The notes under the pieces were generated by a model. That model searched no databases. It had not been told where the DNA came from and saw only the letters and a list, made by a program, of their open reading frames with translations. This document shows positions 16,744 through 25,533 of a stretch of 64,000 nucleotides of DNA, one piece after another. The DNA is from Larkinella punicea (GTDB lineage: Bacteria; Bacteroidota; Bacteroidia; Cytophagales; Spirosomataceae). The translations under genes and the position numbers were made by a program. Numbering within the stretch: position 1 is the stretch's first letter; the number at the start of each line of letters is the position of its first letter. The DNA lies in assembly GCF_003334855.1 (NCBI RefSeq), contig NZ_QOWE01000003.1:248001-312000 (forward strand), written 5' to 3'.

Positions 16744-18426
16744 TCAATCCGACTTCAAAGCCTTAACCGTCTGCTCCTGATCCCCCGCCCTGGCGCGCAG
16801 CAACAACAGCCCCGTTGGCTGTCGGCTTACGTCAAACGTCTGCCGTTCGACGGCTTGGGGCTTGGCAATCTGCCGGTTTTCGATCAGTTCTCCTTTCACA
16901 GTCATCAATTGAAGCTGGATTGGCTGATGGGCGGCTCCGCGAATATCGACCGTCAGCGCGTTTTGCACCGGATTGGGCAGCAGGGTTAACTGGAGCGCGG
17001 TCGGAGCGACTTCCTCTGACGAAGCCGCCACCCGGCCTGCCGGACAAATGTAACATTGAGCGTATTTGTACAATTCCATACCGGTCGTTCCGTCGGTGGC
17101 CCAGAACAAAACCGTCGTGCTGCTCAACGCCATAAAACCGGTGGAAGCCGAATTGCCGGTCGGATTGATGTCGTCGAGCATCGCGGTTCCGGCGACGGTT
17201 CCCGTTGATTTCCACGGCTCCAGGTAGTGAAAAAACAGTCTGTTGTTGACCGAACGAAGGCTGGAAAAAGTGGTCAAGCCAGCCCCCAATACGAGATCGG
17301 CTACCTGAACGGTTCCGCCCACAGTTCCGTCTGTTTTCCAGAGTTCGGTGCCTTTGATTCCGTCGTTGGCCGTGAAATACAGGGTGTTGTTGACGCGTGT
17401 CAGATAGGAAGGAAACGACGCGCCACCGGCATTGATGTTTTTGACCAAAACCGTTCCGCCCGAAGTGCCGTCAGACTTGTACAATTCCGCGTCGCCACTC
17501 ACCGTTGCCCGGAAAAAAAGGGTACTGTTGACTACTTTCAAATCCTGCGGCTGACCACTGCTGCTACCGGCTGCCAGATTTTTGACCATTACCGTTCCGG
17601 CCAGCGTGCCGTCCGATTTCCAAAGTTCCGTCCCGTTCGTGCCATCGTTGGCGGTCATGTAGAGCATCCCGTTCATCACCACCATTTCGAACAGATTGCT
17701 CGAACCGGCGGGATGAATGTTCTTGACCAAAACCGTACCGGCGTCCGTTCCGTCCGACTTCCATAGTTCTTCCCCATTGACGCCGTCATCGGCCACAAAA
17801 TAGGCAGTACTTCCCAGAACCGCCATTTTACGCATATAATTCGGAACCGAATTGCCCGAAGGATTGATGTCTTTTACCAAAACCGTACCGCCTGCGGTTC
17901 CGTCCGACTTCCAGAGTTCTTCGCCGGTTGTTGCGCCGGTTGCCACGAAAAAAAGTGTTCCGTTTATATTCGTAAGGCCACGCGGATTGGCGTCTCCGCC
18001 CGGAAGAATGTCCTTGACCAAAACCGTTCCGGTCGCCGTCCCGTCCGATTTATACAACTCCCGGCCCGAACTGCCAGTGGCAACAAAGTAGAGCGTACCG
18101 TTGACCTCCGTGAGCCAGTCCGGAGTAGACGATCCGGCCGGGTTAATATTTTTTAGTAAAACCGTGCTGGCTTCCGTGCCAGTCGTTTTCCAGAGTTCCG
18201 CACCATTAGCCGCCGTGTTGGCCGCAAAATAAACCGTGCCATTTATTTCGACAGCGGTGGTTCCATCACCAGACACGTATGAATTTGCGGAACCGGGATT
18301 AATGTCTTTTACCCGGGTTAAGTAGTACGACGTCGGCAAGGCCGTAAACTGGGCTATGGCTGGCAATCCACATCCGCCAAAGCACCCAACCAGTACCCAT
18401 TTGAAGAGATTGTAGTGTGGTTTCAT
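16744..18426 (-). CDS. ELWxxDGT-repeat protein with type IX secretion sorting domain
   Basis: 560 residues. A signal peptide (LFKWVLVGCFGGCGLPAIAQ) is followed by about nine repeats of 45-50 residues built around ELWKSDGTxxGTVLVKDI, each with GTLYFxAxD-like strands, consistent with a beta-propeller. The C-terminus (residues about 475-560) is a type A T9SS sorting domain: TLLPNPVQNALTVDIRGA, LQLMTVKGELIE, and an ending VKALKSD. It should therefore be carried across the outer membrane and released or attached at the surface. Ligand unknown. A methyltransferase stub with its own promoter lies 12 bp upstream and may supply transcription. Confidence 0.9.
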   Translation of the reverse strand: MKPHYNLFKWVLVGCFGGCGLPAIAQFTALPTSYYLTRVKDINPGSANSYVSGDGTTAVEINGTVYFAANTAANGAELWKTTGTEASTVLLKNINPAGSSTPDWLTEVNGTLYFVATGSSGRELYKSDGTATGTVLVKDILPGGDANPRGLTNINGTLFFVATGATTGEELWKSDGTAGGTVLVKDINPSGNSVPNYMRKMAVLGSTAYFVADDGVNGEELWKSDGTDAGTVLVKNIHPAGSSNLFEMVVMNGMLYMTANDGTNGTELWKSDGTLAGTVMVKNLAAGSSSGQPQDLKVVNSTLFFRATVSGDAELYKSDGTSGGTVLVKNINAGGASFPSYLTRVNNTLYFTANDGIKGTELWKTDGTVGGTVQVADLVLGAGLTTFSSLRSVNNRLFFHYLEPWKSTGTVAGTAMLDDINPTGNSASTGFMALSSTTVLFWATDGTTGMELYKYAQCYICPAGRVAASSEEVAPTALQLTLLPNPVQNALTVDIRGAAHQPIQLQLMTVKGELIENRQIAKPQAVERQTFDVSRQPTGLLLLRARAGDQEQTVKALKSD

Positions 18427-18437
18427 GCTGATTATCT

Positions 18438-18617
18438 TTACGCATTGATAAGATAAACGTAATGATTATCAGCGGGTTTTAAAAGACAAATTGAGCTTGT
18501 GGCAGACCGGGTTGAGGCTGACGAAATATAATTGGCAAGTCCATACGTTTTGGACATTTTATCGAACAGCGATTTGATATATTCCGGATCATAAATAGTT
18601 TCGGGATTGTCAGTCAT
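18438..18617 (-). pseudogene. N-terminal stub of a class I SAM methyltransferase
   Basis: A 59-codon reading frame. Its first 33 residues (DPEYIKSLFDKMSKTYGLAN then YISS) look like the N-terminus of UbiE/Gph-like class I methyltransferases of Bacteroidota. After YISS (near 18519) the similarity stops, no SAM-binding motif follows, and the frame ends at 18438 in unrelated residues. A TAGATTTG promoter box remains upstream (18639-18646). The stub stops 12 bp before the ELWxxDGT gene, so the surviving promoter may now drive that gene. A genuine small protein is the alternative. Confidence 0.55.
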
Positions 18618-18638
18618 GGATTATCGATATTTGTTACC

Positions 18639-18646
18639 CAAATCTA
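18639..18646 (-). promoter_or_regulatory. -7 box upstream of the methyltransferase stub
   Basis: Minus strand reads TAGATTTG, an exact TAnnTTTG match, predicting a start near 18632, 15 nt before the stub ATG. It overlaps the region just upstream of the divergent metal-receptor gene (ATG 18654). Confidence 0.5.
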
Positions 18647-18653
18647 CAAAAGA

Positions 18654-19403
18654 ATGCCACCCCAACGCATCATTTCCGTCGTTCCTTCCCAAACCGAACT
18701 GCTCTATGATCTGGGGCTTGATCAGGAAATTGTGGGGATTACCAAATTCTGCATTCATCCGGCGGAAAAGGTGAAAGATAAGTTCAAGGTTGGTGGCACA
18801 AAAACACTGCATCTTGACCAAATTCACGACCTGAAACCGGACTTTATTTTGGCCAACAAAGAAGAAAATACCCGCGAACAAATCGAAGAATTGCAACGTC
18901 ATTATCCCGTTCATGTCACGGACGTCAATACCGTCCCGGATGCGCTGGCGATGATTCGGGAGGTTAGTGAGCTCGTCGGAAAAGGCCGGAAAGGGGAGAA
19001 ATTGGCAAAGCAAATCGAAGATACTTTTTACGATTTCAAATCGGTACAATCTTCCGGCCATTCCGTCGCGTATTTCATCTGGCGAAAACCGTATATGGTC
19101 GCGGCTAATCAGACTTTCATTCATTCGATGCTGGAACTGGCCGGTTTTCAGAATGCATTTGGGGGCTTAACGCGCTACCCCGAAGTGACCGAAACGGATC
19201 TGAAAACTGCCCAACCCGATCTGATTTTTCTTTCGTCGGAACCGTATCCATTTTCGGAAAAACACAGGACAGAATTGCAGGAAATTTGCCCGGCTGCGCG
19301 GGTGTTGTTGGTCGATGGGGAGCTGTTTAGCTGGTACGGAAGCCGGTTATTGAAATCGGCTGATTATATTCAACAACTGCGACAGCGTCTCGGGTTACAG
19401 TAA
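18654..19403 (+). CDS. helical-backbone metal receptor (BtuF/periplasmic-binding-protein-like)
   Basis: 249 residues with a BtuF/TroA-like fold: RIISVVPSQTELLYDLGL, GITKFCIHPAEK, LDQIHDLKPDFILANKEENT, a backbone-helix region (AMIREVSELVGKGRKGEKLA) and a second lobe (YFIWRKPYMVAANQTFIHSM, DLIFLSSEPYPFSEKH). Family members bind cobalamin, haem or siderophores for ABC import. No signal peptide is present, and no permease or ATPase gene is adjacent, so it may be cytoplasmic or a cobamide-related orphan. The 3' end overlaps the convergent gene by 9 bp. Confidence 0.82.
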   Translation: MPPQRIISVVPSQTELLYDLGLDQEIVGITKFCIHPAEKVKDKFKVGGTKTLHLDQIHDLKPDFILANKEENTREQIEELQRHYPVHVTDVNTVPDALAMIREVSELVGKGRKGEKLAKQIEDTFYDFKSVQSSGHSVAYFIWRKPYMVAANQTFIHSMLELAGFQNAFGGLTRYPEVTETDLKTAQPDLIFLSSEPYPFSEKHRTELQEICPAARVLLVDGELFSWYGSRLLKSADYIQQLRQRLGLQ

Positions 19404-20663
19404 AACGGCATTGATTTGATCGTCGTAAAACCGGGCCGATTTCACCGCGCCGGTGCCCTGAAAATAATAACGTAGTCCGACAATCTTGCCAGCATCTTCC
19501 TGGAACCGGCCTTCGTAAGCGAGTTTTTCGTTCACAAAGACCTTTGCCAGTTTGTCCTTTACCTCGCAGCGAACGGTTACCCAATCGGAAAAGTCCACGC
19601 CAAAAGCGGACAGGTCGGTGGTTTTTCCCGATATGTGTGTTCCGTTAAACGACAGATTCAATTCACCAACACAGCCTTTCCGGGACAACTGTAGAAAGTG
19701 CATGCCTTTGGAACACAGTATCATAATGCCCACATGCTGGCAAACGGCATCGAAGCGGTTGAACGTACTTTTTACTTCCGTTTCAAACCCGAATGTACTG
19801 CCGGACAATTCGCCCAGGGGCTGCACATAATGCAGGCTGGTTTTCGGAACGCTTTTCTGAAAAATGATTCCCTGTTCGGTTAGATCGGTTTCGGTCAGCT
19901 CAATGGCGCCATTCCGCCGGATTTGTTTGTCCGGAAAATAAACCGGAATCGAATCGCGGTTGATGGTGCCGAGCCAGCCGTCGGTTTTGATGTACAAATC
20001 GTGTTCCTTCACGATGGAGTCGTTCAACACAAGCTTGGCGCGGAAATAACCGGGGTAAAAATAAGTGCTGGCGTACTGATGTCCGTCTTTATCGACCCGA
20101 AAGCGCAGTTTCGGATTCCAGCTTTGCTGGATAAAAACACTGTCGGCGTTGGAGTCCGTGGCATCGTATTGGAACAAAACCGTGTTCGGAAGTCCTTTGG
20201 CGACCGGGCGACTGCTGAAGGTCACTTCGCCAATGTGTAACGGTTTTGCCCGCTTCTGAAACGCCCAGATGCCGACCAATCCCAGCACCACGAACACGCC
20301 GACGACCCACGGCCAGCGGATCGCGTAAGGGCGGAAAACCGGAACGGGAGCGTTTTGAACCGGAAGGGACGGAGCGGTTTCTTCGGCGATAAGAACCGGC
20401 TGCTTCCGGAATTCCCGCCAGTTGTCGTAGCCCACAAATTGCGCGAGCGTATTGAGCGTCGTGGCCGTCGGCGCACTGTCGTAGCGAACCTTGCCCCAGA
20501 TGCGTTTCAGGGTGCTGACGCTGAGCGAAACGCCGGTTTCGGCGAAAATGCGTTCGCTCAGGGCTTCAAAATCCTGGTTTTGCCACTGGCTGCTGTCGCC
20601 CCAACGCACTTTCTCTTCGATCAACAGGCGGCACTGCTGTAAATTATCGTCTTCGGTAGTCAT
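19395..20663 (-). CDS. membrane-anchored protein with HTH-like N-terminus, function unknown
   Basis: 422 residues. The N-terminal region of about 85 residues (FEALSERIFAETGVSLSVST, LKRIWGKVRYDSAPTATTLN, TLAQFVGYDNWREF) recurs at the start of many Bacteroidota proteins and looks like a helix-turn-helix followed by a short linker. One membrane helix covers about residues 121-141 (WPWVVGVFVVLGLVGIWAFQ). The remainder, outside the membrane, is beta-rich and could be lectin-like (FGFETEVKSTFNRFDAVCQH, AKVFVNEKLAYEGRF, LRYYFQGTGAVKSARFYD). That layout would suit a one-component membrane-bound regulator, but this is inference. Confidence 0.7.
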   Translation of the reverse strand: MTTEDDNLQQCRLLIEEKVRWGDSSQWQNQDFEALSERIFAETGVSLSVSTLKRIWGKVRYDSAPTATTLNTLAQFVGYDNWREFRKQPVLIAEETAPSLPVQNAPVPVFRPYAIRWPWVVGVFVVLGLVGIWAFQKRAKPLHIGEVTFSSRPVAKGLPNTVLFQYDATDSNADSVFIQQSWNPKLRFRVDKDGHQYASTYFYPGYFRAKLVLNDSIVKEHDLYIKTDGWLGTINRDSIPVYFPDKQIRRNGAIELTETDLTEQGIIFQKSVPKTSLHYVQPLGELSGSTFGFETEVKSTFNRFDAVCQHVGIMILCSKGMHFLQLSRKGCVGELNLSFNGTHISGKTTDLSAFGVDFSDWVTVRCEVKDKLAKVFVNEKLAYEGRFQEDAGKIVGLRYYFQGTGAVKSARFYDDQINAVLL

Positions 20664-20783
20664 TGGTAATCAGCGTGAATCAACTTGAACAGGCTTGAAC
20701 AAGGGCCGGACTACCAACTTTCGGAAGATTTTTCCACCTTTGTCCGGTTCATTATTCCAACAACCAAAGTTACATAAACCAAT

Positions 20784-21299
20784 ATGAAAAAATTGCTCGT
20801 TTTCACAACATTGCTGTTGATCGCCCAGACGACTTTTGCCCAGGACGACAAGTCGAAACGCCCCAGCCCGCCCGCCCAGGCTCAGCAAACGGTGGGTGGA
20901 AAAACCATCACCATAGACTACAGCCAGCCATCGGTCAAAGGTCGGAGCGTTTGGGACCCGGCGGGTAAAGTAGCCCCAATCGGAAAAGTCTGGCGGACGG
21001 GCGCGAACGAAACCACTACCATCGAGTTTTCGGAGGATGTGAAGCTGGAAGGAAAACCAGTTGCCAAAGGGAAATACGCGCTTTTTACGATTCCCGGCGA
21101 AAAAGACTGGACTGTCATCATCAACAAGGGCATCAAATGGGGGGCATTCACCTACAAGGAAGAGGAGGATGTCGTGCGCGTGACGGTTCCGGCGAAAAAG
21201 GCCAAAAGTTTTCAGGAAAAATTTATGATCGACATCTCAAAAAAGGGGGATGTCTCGATGGTGTGGGCCGACACGAAGGTTGATTTCAACGTGAAGTAG
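20784..21299 (+). CDS. DUF2911 domain secreted protein
   Basis: 171 residues. Signal peptide (LLVFTTLLLIAQTTFAQ), then a DUF2911 domain covering nearly all the rest (ITIDYSQPSVKGRSVWDPAG, WRTGANETTTIEFSEDVKLE, KGKYALFTIPGEKDWTVIIN). Probably periplasmic; the function is not known for the family. It is divergent from the 19395-20663 gene. A CACCTTTG box at 20735-20742 is one base off the -7 consensus. Confidence 0.88.
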   Translation: MKKLLVFTTLLLIAQTTFAQDDKSKRPSPPAQAQQTVGGKTITIDYSQPSVKGRSVWDPAGKVAPIGKVWRTGANETTTIEFSEDVKLEGKPVAKGKYALFTIPGEKDWTVIINKGIKWGAFTYKEEEDVVRVTVPAKKAKSFQEKFMIDISKKGDVSMVWADTKVDFNVK

Positions 21300-21484
21300 T
21301 CCCGCCGACCGAACTGGTAAACAGCAAGCGTAAGGTGTTGATTGACCGTTTTCTTTTCTTCCCCAATTTTTACTTCAAGCATGTGAAGTGGTTATTCAGC
21401 CCCGGTTAAAACCGTGGGTTAGAATAACCATTGCCTGATTTTTTCACCGTACGCGGTTTCAATCCGGTACTAAACAGCAAAGAA

Positions 21485-22162
21485 ATGAATAGACAACATC
21501 TTGTAAATCAATCCACTTGGATCATGCTTAGCCTATTGGTCACTAGCTATACGTATGGTCAGAATACCGTGGATCTGGTCGGGCTGGCGCAGCAAAACGG
21601 CTATACCCTTGAAAACCGTTCGCTGACCGTTCTGGCGGACGGGTCGAATCCCGGAGTCCGGCTGGAAGAGAAGCAAAATTCAAAGGAAGGGGTTGCGTGG
21701 CTACCCGCCCTTTCGTTCAGTGAAGGAACGATTGAGATGGACATTCGCGGCAAAGATGTGCTCCAGCGCAGTTTTGTTGGGATCGCGTTTCACGGTTCCG
21801 GCGAGCGTAATTACGATGCGATCTATTTTCGACCGTTCAATTTTCGGGCCGCTGACCCCGTTCGTCACAGCCACGCCGTTCAGTATATCGCCCTTCCGAC
21901 GTATGACTGGCCGGTTTTGCGCAAAGACTTCCCGGATCAATATGAACAGCCCATCGAACCGGCTCCCGATCCGAATGCCTGGTTTCATGCCCGGATTGTG
22001 GTGGAAAAAGATACCGTCAGCGTTTTTGTCAATGGGAATGCCAAACCCAGCCTGGTTGTCAAGAAGTTGAATAACCGCCGGGATGGAAAAATCGGGTTGT
22101 GGGTGGGAGCCGGTTCGGGCGGTGATTTTGCGAATCTGAAAATTTCGCCCCGAACGCCATAA
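21485..22162 (+). CDS. secreted concanavalin-like protein
   Basis: 225 residues from the ATG at 21485, which begins a signal peptide (STWIMLSLLVTSYTYGQ). The mature part resembles LamG/DUF1080-type jelly-roll folds: FSEGTIEMDIRGKDVLQRSF, VGIAFHGSGERNYDAIYFRP, WFHARIVVEKDTVSVFVNGN, DGKIGLWVGAGSGGDFANLK. Such domains bind or hydrolyse glycans, but no catalytic residues can be assigned. It ends 40 bp before the AraC-type regulator gene on the same strand. Confidence 0.75.
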   Translation: MNRQHLVNQSTWIMLSLLVTSYTYGQNTVDLVGLAQQNGYTLENRSLTVLADGSNPGVRLEEKQNSKEGVAWLPALSFSEGTIEMDIRGKDVLQRSFVGIAFHGSGERNYDAIYFRPFNFRAADPVRHSHAVQYIALPTYDWPVLRKDFPDQYEQPIEPAPDPNAWFHARIVVEKDTVSVFVNGNAKPSLVVKKLNNRRDGKIGLWVGAGSGGDFANLKISPRTP

Positions 22163-22202
22163 AGGGGTGAAGAATGTCGTCAGCCGTTGTATCTTCGTAG
22201 AC

Positions 22203-23240
22203 ATGACCACTGAGGATACACTTTCTTCCGGTTCTTTCAATCTGATCCTGTATGCTGCCCGGCAGCGAGGGGCTGATTCGTCGGCTTTGTGCCAGGCCGT
22301 TGGTCTTGATCCGGCGGTTTTGCAAAACCCCGACGGGCGGGTGCCGATTCGGGCCGTGCAGGCACTCTGGCAGGAAGCCGTTCGGGTAACCGGCGAGCCG
22401 GATTTGCCGCTGCAAGTGGGCGAGTTGATCAATCCGTTGTCGATGGGGGTGGTGTCGTACGTCATGATGCACTGCCCGACTTTGGGCAAAGCGATTGATA
22501 AACTGTGTCATTATCAGGATATTGCGTGTGAGGGCGTGCAAACCGCCGGGCGGCTGGTCGGCGACCGGTTTTACCTTTCCCTGACGTCGACGAGTAAAGC
22601 CATCCAGTATCCTGACTATACCTTTGGCTCTGAGCTTTCGGTTTACCAGTCGGCTTTTCGAGCCATGACGGGGCAGAGGGTGGTGGCCAGAGAAATCCGG
22701 TTTGCCTTCCCGGAACCCCAAAACCGGCAGGACTACGAACGGGTTTTTGCGCCGGCAAAAGTCGAATTTGATGCCGCCGAAACCGTCCTGGTGCTGGATG
22801 CCGCCTGGCTGGAAACCCCGATTTTGAACGCCAATCCCAGCCTTTTTGGCTTATTCGAACAACATGCCGATGAATTGTTAGGAAAATTACGGACAAAACC
22901 TGATGTTTCTCCGGCGCTTTCGGTTCGGGTTAAACAGGAAATCTTCGCGCTGTTGAAAGGTGAAGAACCTGCGTTGGCGGCTGTGGCCGATGGGCTGGCG
23001 ATGGGCGTTCGAACCCTCCAGTTGCATTTGAAAGAAGAGGGCGCCACGTATCAACAATTGCTGGATGAAGTGCGGCACGACCTGGCCGTTCGGCACCTCC
23101 GCGAGCCTCATTTCAGCACGACCGACATTGCCTATCTCCTCGGATTTTCGGAACCCAGTGTGTTCTACCGTACTTTCAAGAAATGGACAGGTTCGACGCC
23201 CGGTGCTTTCCGGACTGCGGTGCTTCGTCCGACAGCTTAG
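22203..23240 (+). CDS. AraC-family transcriptional regulator
   Basis: 345 residues from the ATG at 22203; the 12 upstream in-frame residues have no support. The N-terminal ligand-binding domain is of the Arabinose_bd type (LILYAARQRGADSSALCQAV, PIRAVQALWQEAVRVTGEPD, MGVVSYVMMHCPTLGKAIDK). The C-terminal AraC helix-turn-helix pair covers about residues 255-340 (VADGLAMGVRTLQLHLKEEG, STTDIAYLLGFSEPSVFYRT, FKKWTGSTPGAFR). Its last 65 bp overlap the convergent DUF4260 gene. Effector and targets unknown; the secreted lectin-like gene just upstream is a candidate. Confidence 0.92.
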   Translation: MTTEDTLSSGSFNLILYAARQRGADSSALCQAVGLDPAVLQNPDGRVPIRAVQALWQEAVRVTGEPDLPLQVGELINPLSMGVVSYVMMHCPTLGKAIDKLCHYQDIACEGVQTAGRLVGDRFYLSLTSTSKAIQYPDYTFGSELSVYQSAFRAMTGQRVVAREIRFAFPEPQNRQDYERVFAPAKVEFDAAETVLVLDAAWLETPILNANPSLFGLFEQHADELLGKLRTKPDVSPALSVRVKQEIFALLKGEEPALAAVADGLAMGVRTLQLHLKEEGATYQQLLDEVRHDLAVRHLREPHFSTTDIAYLLGFSEPSVFYRTFKKWTGSTPGAFRTAVLRPTA

Positions 23241-23595
23241 CGGCCGTTTTGCCGATTGGCCCCAGGTGAGTATGCTCGAAACTGTCGGAGTATTTCAGAC
23301 CGTAACCCATCATCCGATCCATGGCCGCGTGGCCGAAAAGCAGAACACCGGTCAACAGCAACGGCTGGCTGTTCAGCAGCAAACCCAAAACACCGATGGC
23401 GATGGCGAAGGCTTTGTGGTGAACCAGGTTGTAGGCATAAGCCCCGATTTTTGGGTTGATCAGATAGCCCAACATGCTCAGATCCGGCACCAGAATCAAG
23501 GCTGGAAACCACCACCAGGCAAACGGTAACTGGCTGAACAGCACGATGGAGAGACTAAATTGAGCGACTTCTTCGAGTTTTAAAAGCGTTTTCAT
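23176..23595 (-). CDS. DUF4260 family membrane protein
   Basis: 139 residues with three to four hydrophobic segments (FSLSIVLFSQLPFAWWWFPA, LILVPDLSMLGYLINPKIGA, AFAIAIGVLGLLLNSQPLLL) and the conserved tail HAAMDRMMGYGLKYSDSFEH. This matches DUF4260, a small integral membrane family of unknown function. The 3' end lies inside the AraC regulator gene on the other strand (65-bp overlap), so the last 20 or so residues share DNA with it. Confidence 0.88.
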   Translation of the reverse strand: MKTLLKLEEVAQFSLSIVLFSQLPFAWWWFPALILVPDLSMLGYLINPKIGAYAYNLVHHKAFAIAIGVLGLLLNSQPLLLTGVLLFGHAAMDRMMGYGLKYSDSFEHTHLGPIGKTAAKLSDEAPQSGKHRASNLSIS

Positions 23596-23709
23596 GGCGG
23601 TCTTTGCGTTTTTGTGTAGGACAAAGTTCCGCCAAATAAACCGGGTCTGGGGTGACCGAATGTGAAAACCGGAGTGACGAAAAACGAAAATAGTTTCAGT
23701 CAGACGCCA

Positions 23710-24168
23710 TCAGACCCCAAACTGAGTGAGGTGGTGGTCCAGGTGTTTATAAAACATATTGTTCCACTCATTGACGTTCAACTTCCCGAACGAATGGGAC
23801 GCTTTCTGGTTGAAGTGGGTTTCTCCCAGTTGTTGGGTTTTCCGGATATACGTTTTCAAGCGGTTCTTTTCCGTTTCAAAATTCCGCGTGTCCTTTATTA
23901 AAAAAGCCGGGCCGGTCGGCAGGTTGCGTTTGTAGGGACTGGCCCCGACAATCCGTTTTTTGACAAACGCCCTGATGACCAACTGCATCAGAATGTTGTG
24001 CTTTTTGTGGATGTTTTCGTAGATTAATTCGTAGGTCACATTGCAATGCGCCAGCATTTGCGCCACATCCATTTTCCCCCAAAGGGGCAGGGTATCGGGA
24101 GTCAGCCGGTCAATCCGTTGAATGATTTTGTCGGAAACTTCCTGGGTGAAAAGGTTGGGGAAATCCAT
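23710..24168 (-). CDS. DUF1569 (DinB-like) protein
   Basis: 152 residues. Matches DUF1569, a DinB-like four-helix family: IIQRIDRLTPDTLPLWGKMD, VAQMLAHCNVTYELIYENIH, FGKLNVNEWNNMFYKHLDHH. The conserved His residues (AHC, HLDHHL) could bind a metal. It is soluble, with no known substrate. The preceding co-directional genes are DUF4180 and an epimerase, but spacing is loose. Confidence 0.85.
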   Translation of the reverse strand: MDFPNLFTQEVSDKIIQRIDRLTPDTLPLWGKMDVAQMLAHCNVTYELIYENIHKKHNILMQLVIRAFVKKRIVGASPYKRNLPTGPAFLIKDTRNFETEKNRLKTYIRKTQQLGETHFNQKASHSFGKLNVNEWNNMFYKHLDHHLTQFGV

Positions 24169-24225
24169 GATCGTAAGGTTCAGGTACCGTTTGCGGCCCC
24201 TTTCAACCGGGTCGCCGGGCCGAAT

Positions 24226-24582
24226 TTACGACAATCGTTCAATGGCTTCGTCCAATGTACCAACAAAATTGATTTGTCGGCGCTGGTTACTCTCGAATAT
24301 GAAGTCCTTGATACTCTTGCCCGTATAGGCCGAAAAGTCGCCAATGATCGCCAGCCGGACGCGGTAATTGGAGAATTTCTGTAGGATCTCACCCGCAAGA
24401 CCGGTTTTTAAATCGAAGAAATCCGGCGTAATCGCTTTTTCGTGCAGGATCATGCGATCGAAGTCCTGGTAATACAAGTCGACGACCAGTTGAAGACCAT
24501 CTTCCGGATTCGCTATCAGCACTTTGTCAGACAGTACTTCGGCCAACCGAATCCCGTTGACCTCGTGTGTTACAACTTTCAT
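24226..24582 (-). CDS. DUF4180 family protein
   Basis: 118 residues, a whole-length match to DUF4180 in my reading: ILQKFSNYRVRLAIIGDFSA, YTGKSIKDFIFESNQRRQIN and FVGTLDEAIERL at the C-terminus. This resembles the STAS-like/anti-sigma-antagonist style fold but has no known function. It lies 18 bp after the epimerase gene on the same strand, so co-transcription is likely. Confidence 0.85.
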   Translation of the reverse strand: MKVVTHEVNGIRLAEVLSDKVLIANPEDGLQLVVDLYYQDFDRMILHEKAITPDFFDLKTGLAGEILQKFSNYRVRLAIIGDFSAYTGKSIKDFIFESNQRRQINFVGTLDEAIERLS

Positions 24583-24600
24583 ACCATGTCGTTTCGTTCG

Positions 24601-25521
24601 TTATGCATTCGCCACCGTTCGTTTGACGCCTTCCGCCGGTTTTGTCGGTACAAAATTAAAGGCTTTTTCAAATTTACTGCTGTCGAAGAAGTAGTCCCGG
24701 TCGTATTGGTACGCCATTTCCGGAAATTCGCGCATGGCCGGAACGAAGAGCCCAACCAGCCGAATCATCCAGATGGGCAAAACGGAGGTCTTCGGTTTCA
24801 CGTTCATCTCCTTCGCAAACAGGTCAATCCACTGCTGACCGGTTAGGCGGGTGGCGTCGGTGGGCAGGTGCCAGACCTGGTTGTAGGCATTGTCGGTATT
24901 GCCGAGCAGGGCGGTGGCTTTTGCCGCATCCGGCGTATAGGTAAAGGTGTGAACCTTGTCGAGCCGGGCAAACCAATTGGCGGCTTTTCCCTTCCGGAAG
25001 TTATTCGCGACGGTTTCCACCAGCACGCTTTTGTCGTTGTTGGGGCCGTAGAAATCAGCGGCCCGGGCAATGAGCGCGGTTAAGGTGCCCCGTTTTACTT
25101 CGTTCATTAGCATGGTAACAATTTCTGCCCGTACCTGTCCTTTTTTGCTGGGGGGATTGATCGGTGATTCTTCGGTCATGTGGCCAATGGCATCCACATC
25201 GTAGAGATAGACGTTGTCGAAGAACACCAGTTTGGAGCCCCATTTCTGGCAGGCATCGATCGTGTTGCGCATCAGAGCGGGCCACTTTTCACGCCAGATT
25301 TTGTGGCTGTATTCGAAACCCACGGTGAGGTAAACGACCTCCGAGCCTTCCACGGCTTTAAAAACCTGATCGCGGCTACTGAGGTCGGCTGGAAACAGTT
25401 CGTCGGTCGAATTTACTTTTTTGGGAGTCCGGCTCACCAACCGAATCCGGTCCGTAAAGGCAGGAAGTTCCTTTGCCAAATCGCTGCCGATGGTACCCCC
25501 TGAGCCTAATATCGTTTGCAT
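24601..25521 (-). CDS. NAD-dependent epimerase/dehydratase-like protein
   Basis: 306 residues. N-terminal Rossmann motif GSGGTIGSDLAKEL, then VVYLTVGFEYSHKIWREKWP, KLVFFDNVYLYDVDAIGHMT and ARAADFYGPNNDKSVLVETV: an atypical extended SDR in which the usual YxxxK appears as Tyr in DNVYLYD without a clear Lys three residues on. C-terminal part: WHLPTDATRLTGQQWIDLFA. It binds NAD(P) by inference; the substrate is unknown and may be none. It is followed closely by DUF4180 and preceded by a small membrane ORF. Confidence 0.85.
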   Translation of the reverse strand: MQTILGSGGTIGSDLAKELPAFTDRIRLVSRTPKKVNSTDELFPADLSSRDQVFKAVEGSEVVYLTVGFEYSHKIWREKWPALMRNTIDACQKWGSKLVFFDNVYLYDVDAIGHMTEESPINPPSKKGQVRAEIVTMLMNEVKRGTLTALIARAADFYGPNNDKSVLVETVANNFRKGKAANWFARLDKVHTFTYTPDAAKATALLGNTDNAYNQVWHLPTDATRLTGQQWIDLFAKEMNVKPKTSVLPIWMIRLVGLFVPAMREFPEMAYQYDRDYFFDSSKFEKAFNFVPTKPAEGVKRTVANA

Positions 25522-25533
25522 TTTCTTTTCTGG

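Noticed and set aside
21701-22489. A 262-codon minus-strand frame across the lectin-like and AraC genes
   Set aside because: It spans two genes on the other strand and has no recognisable feature.
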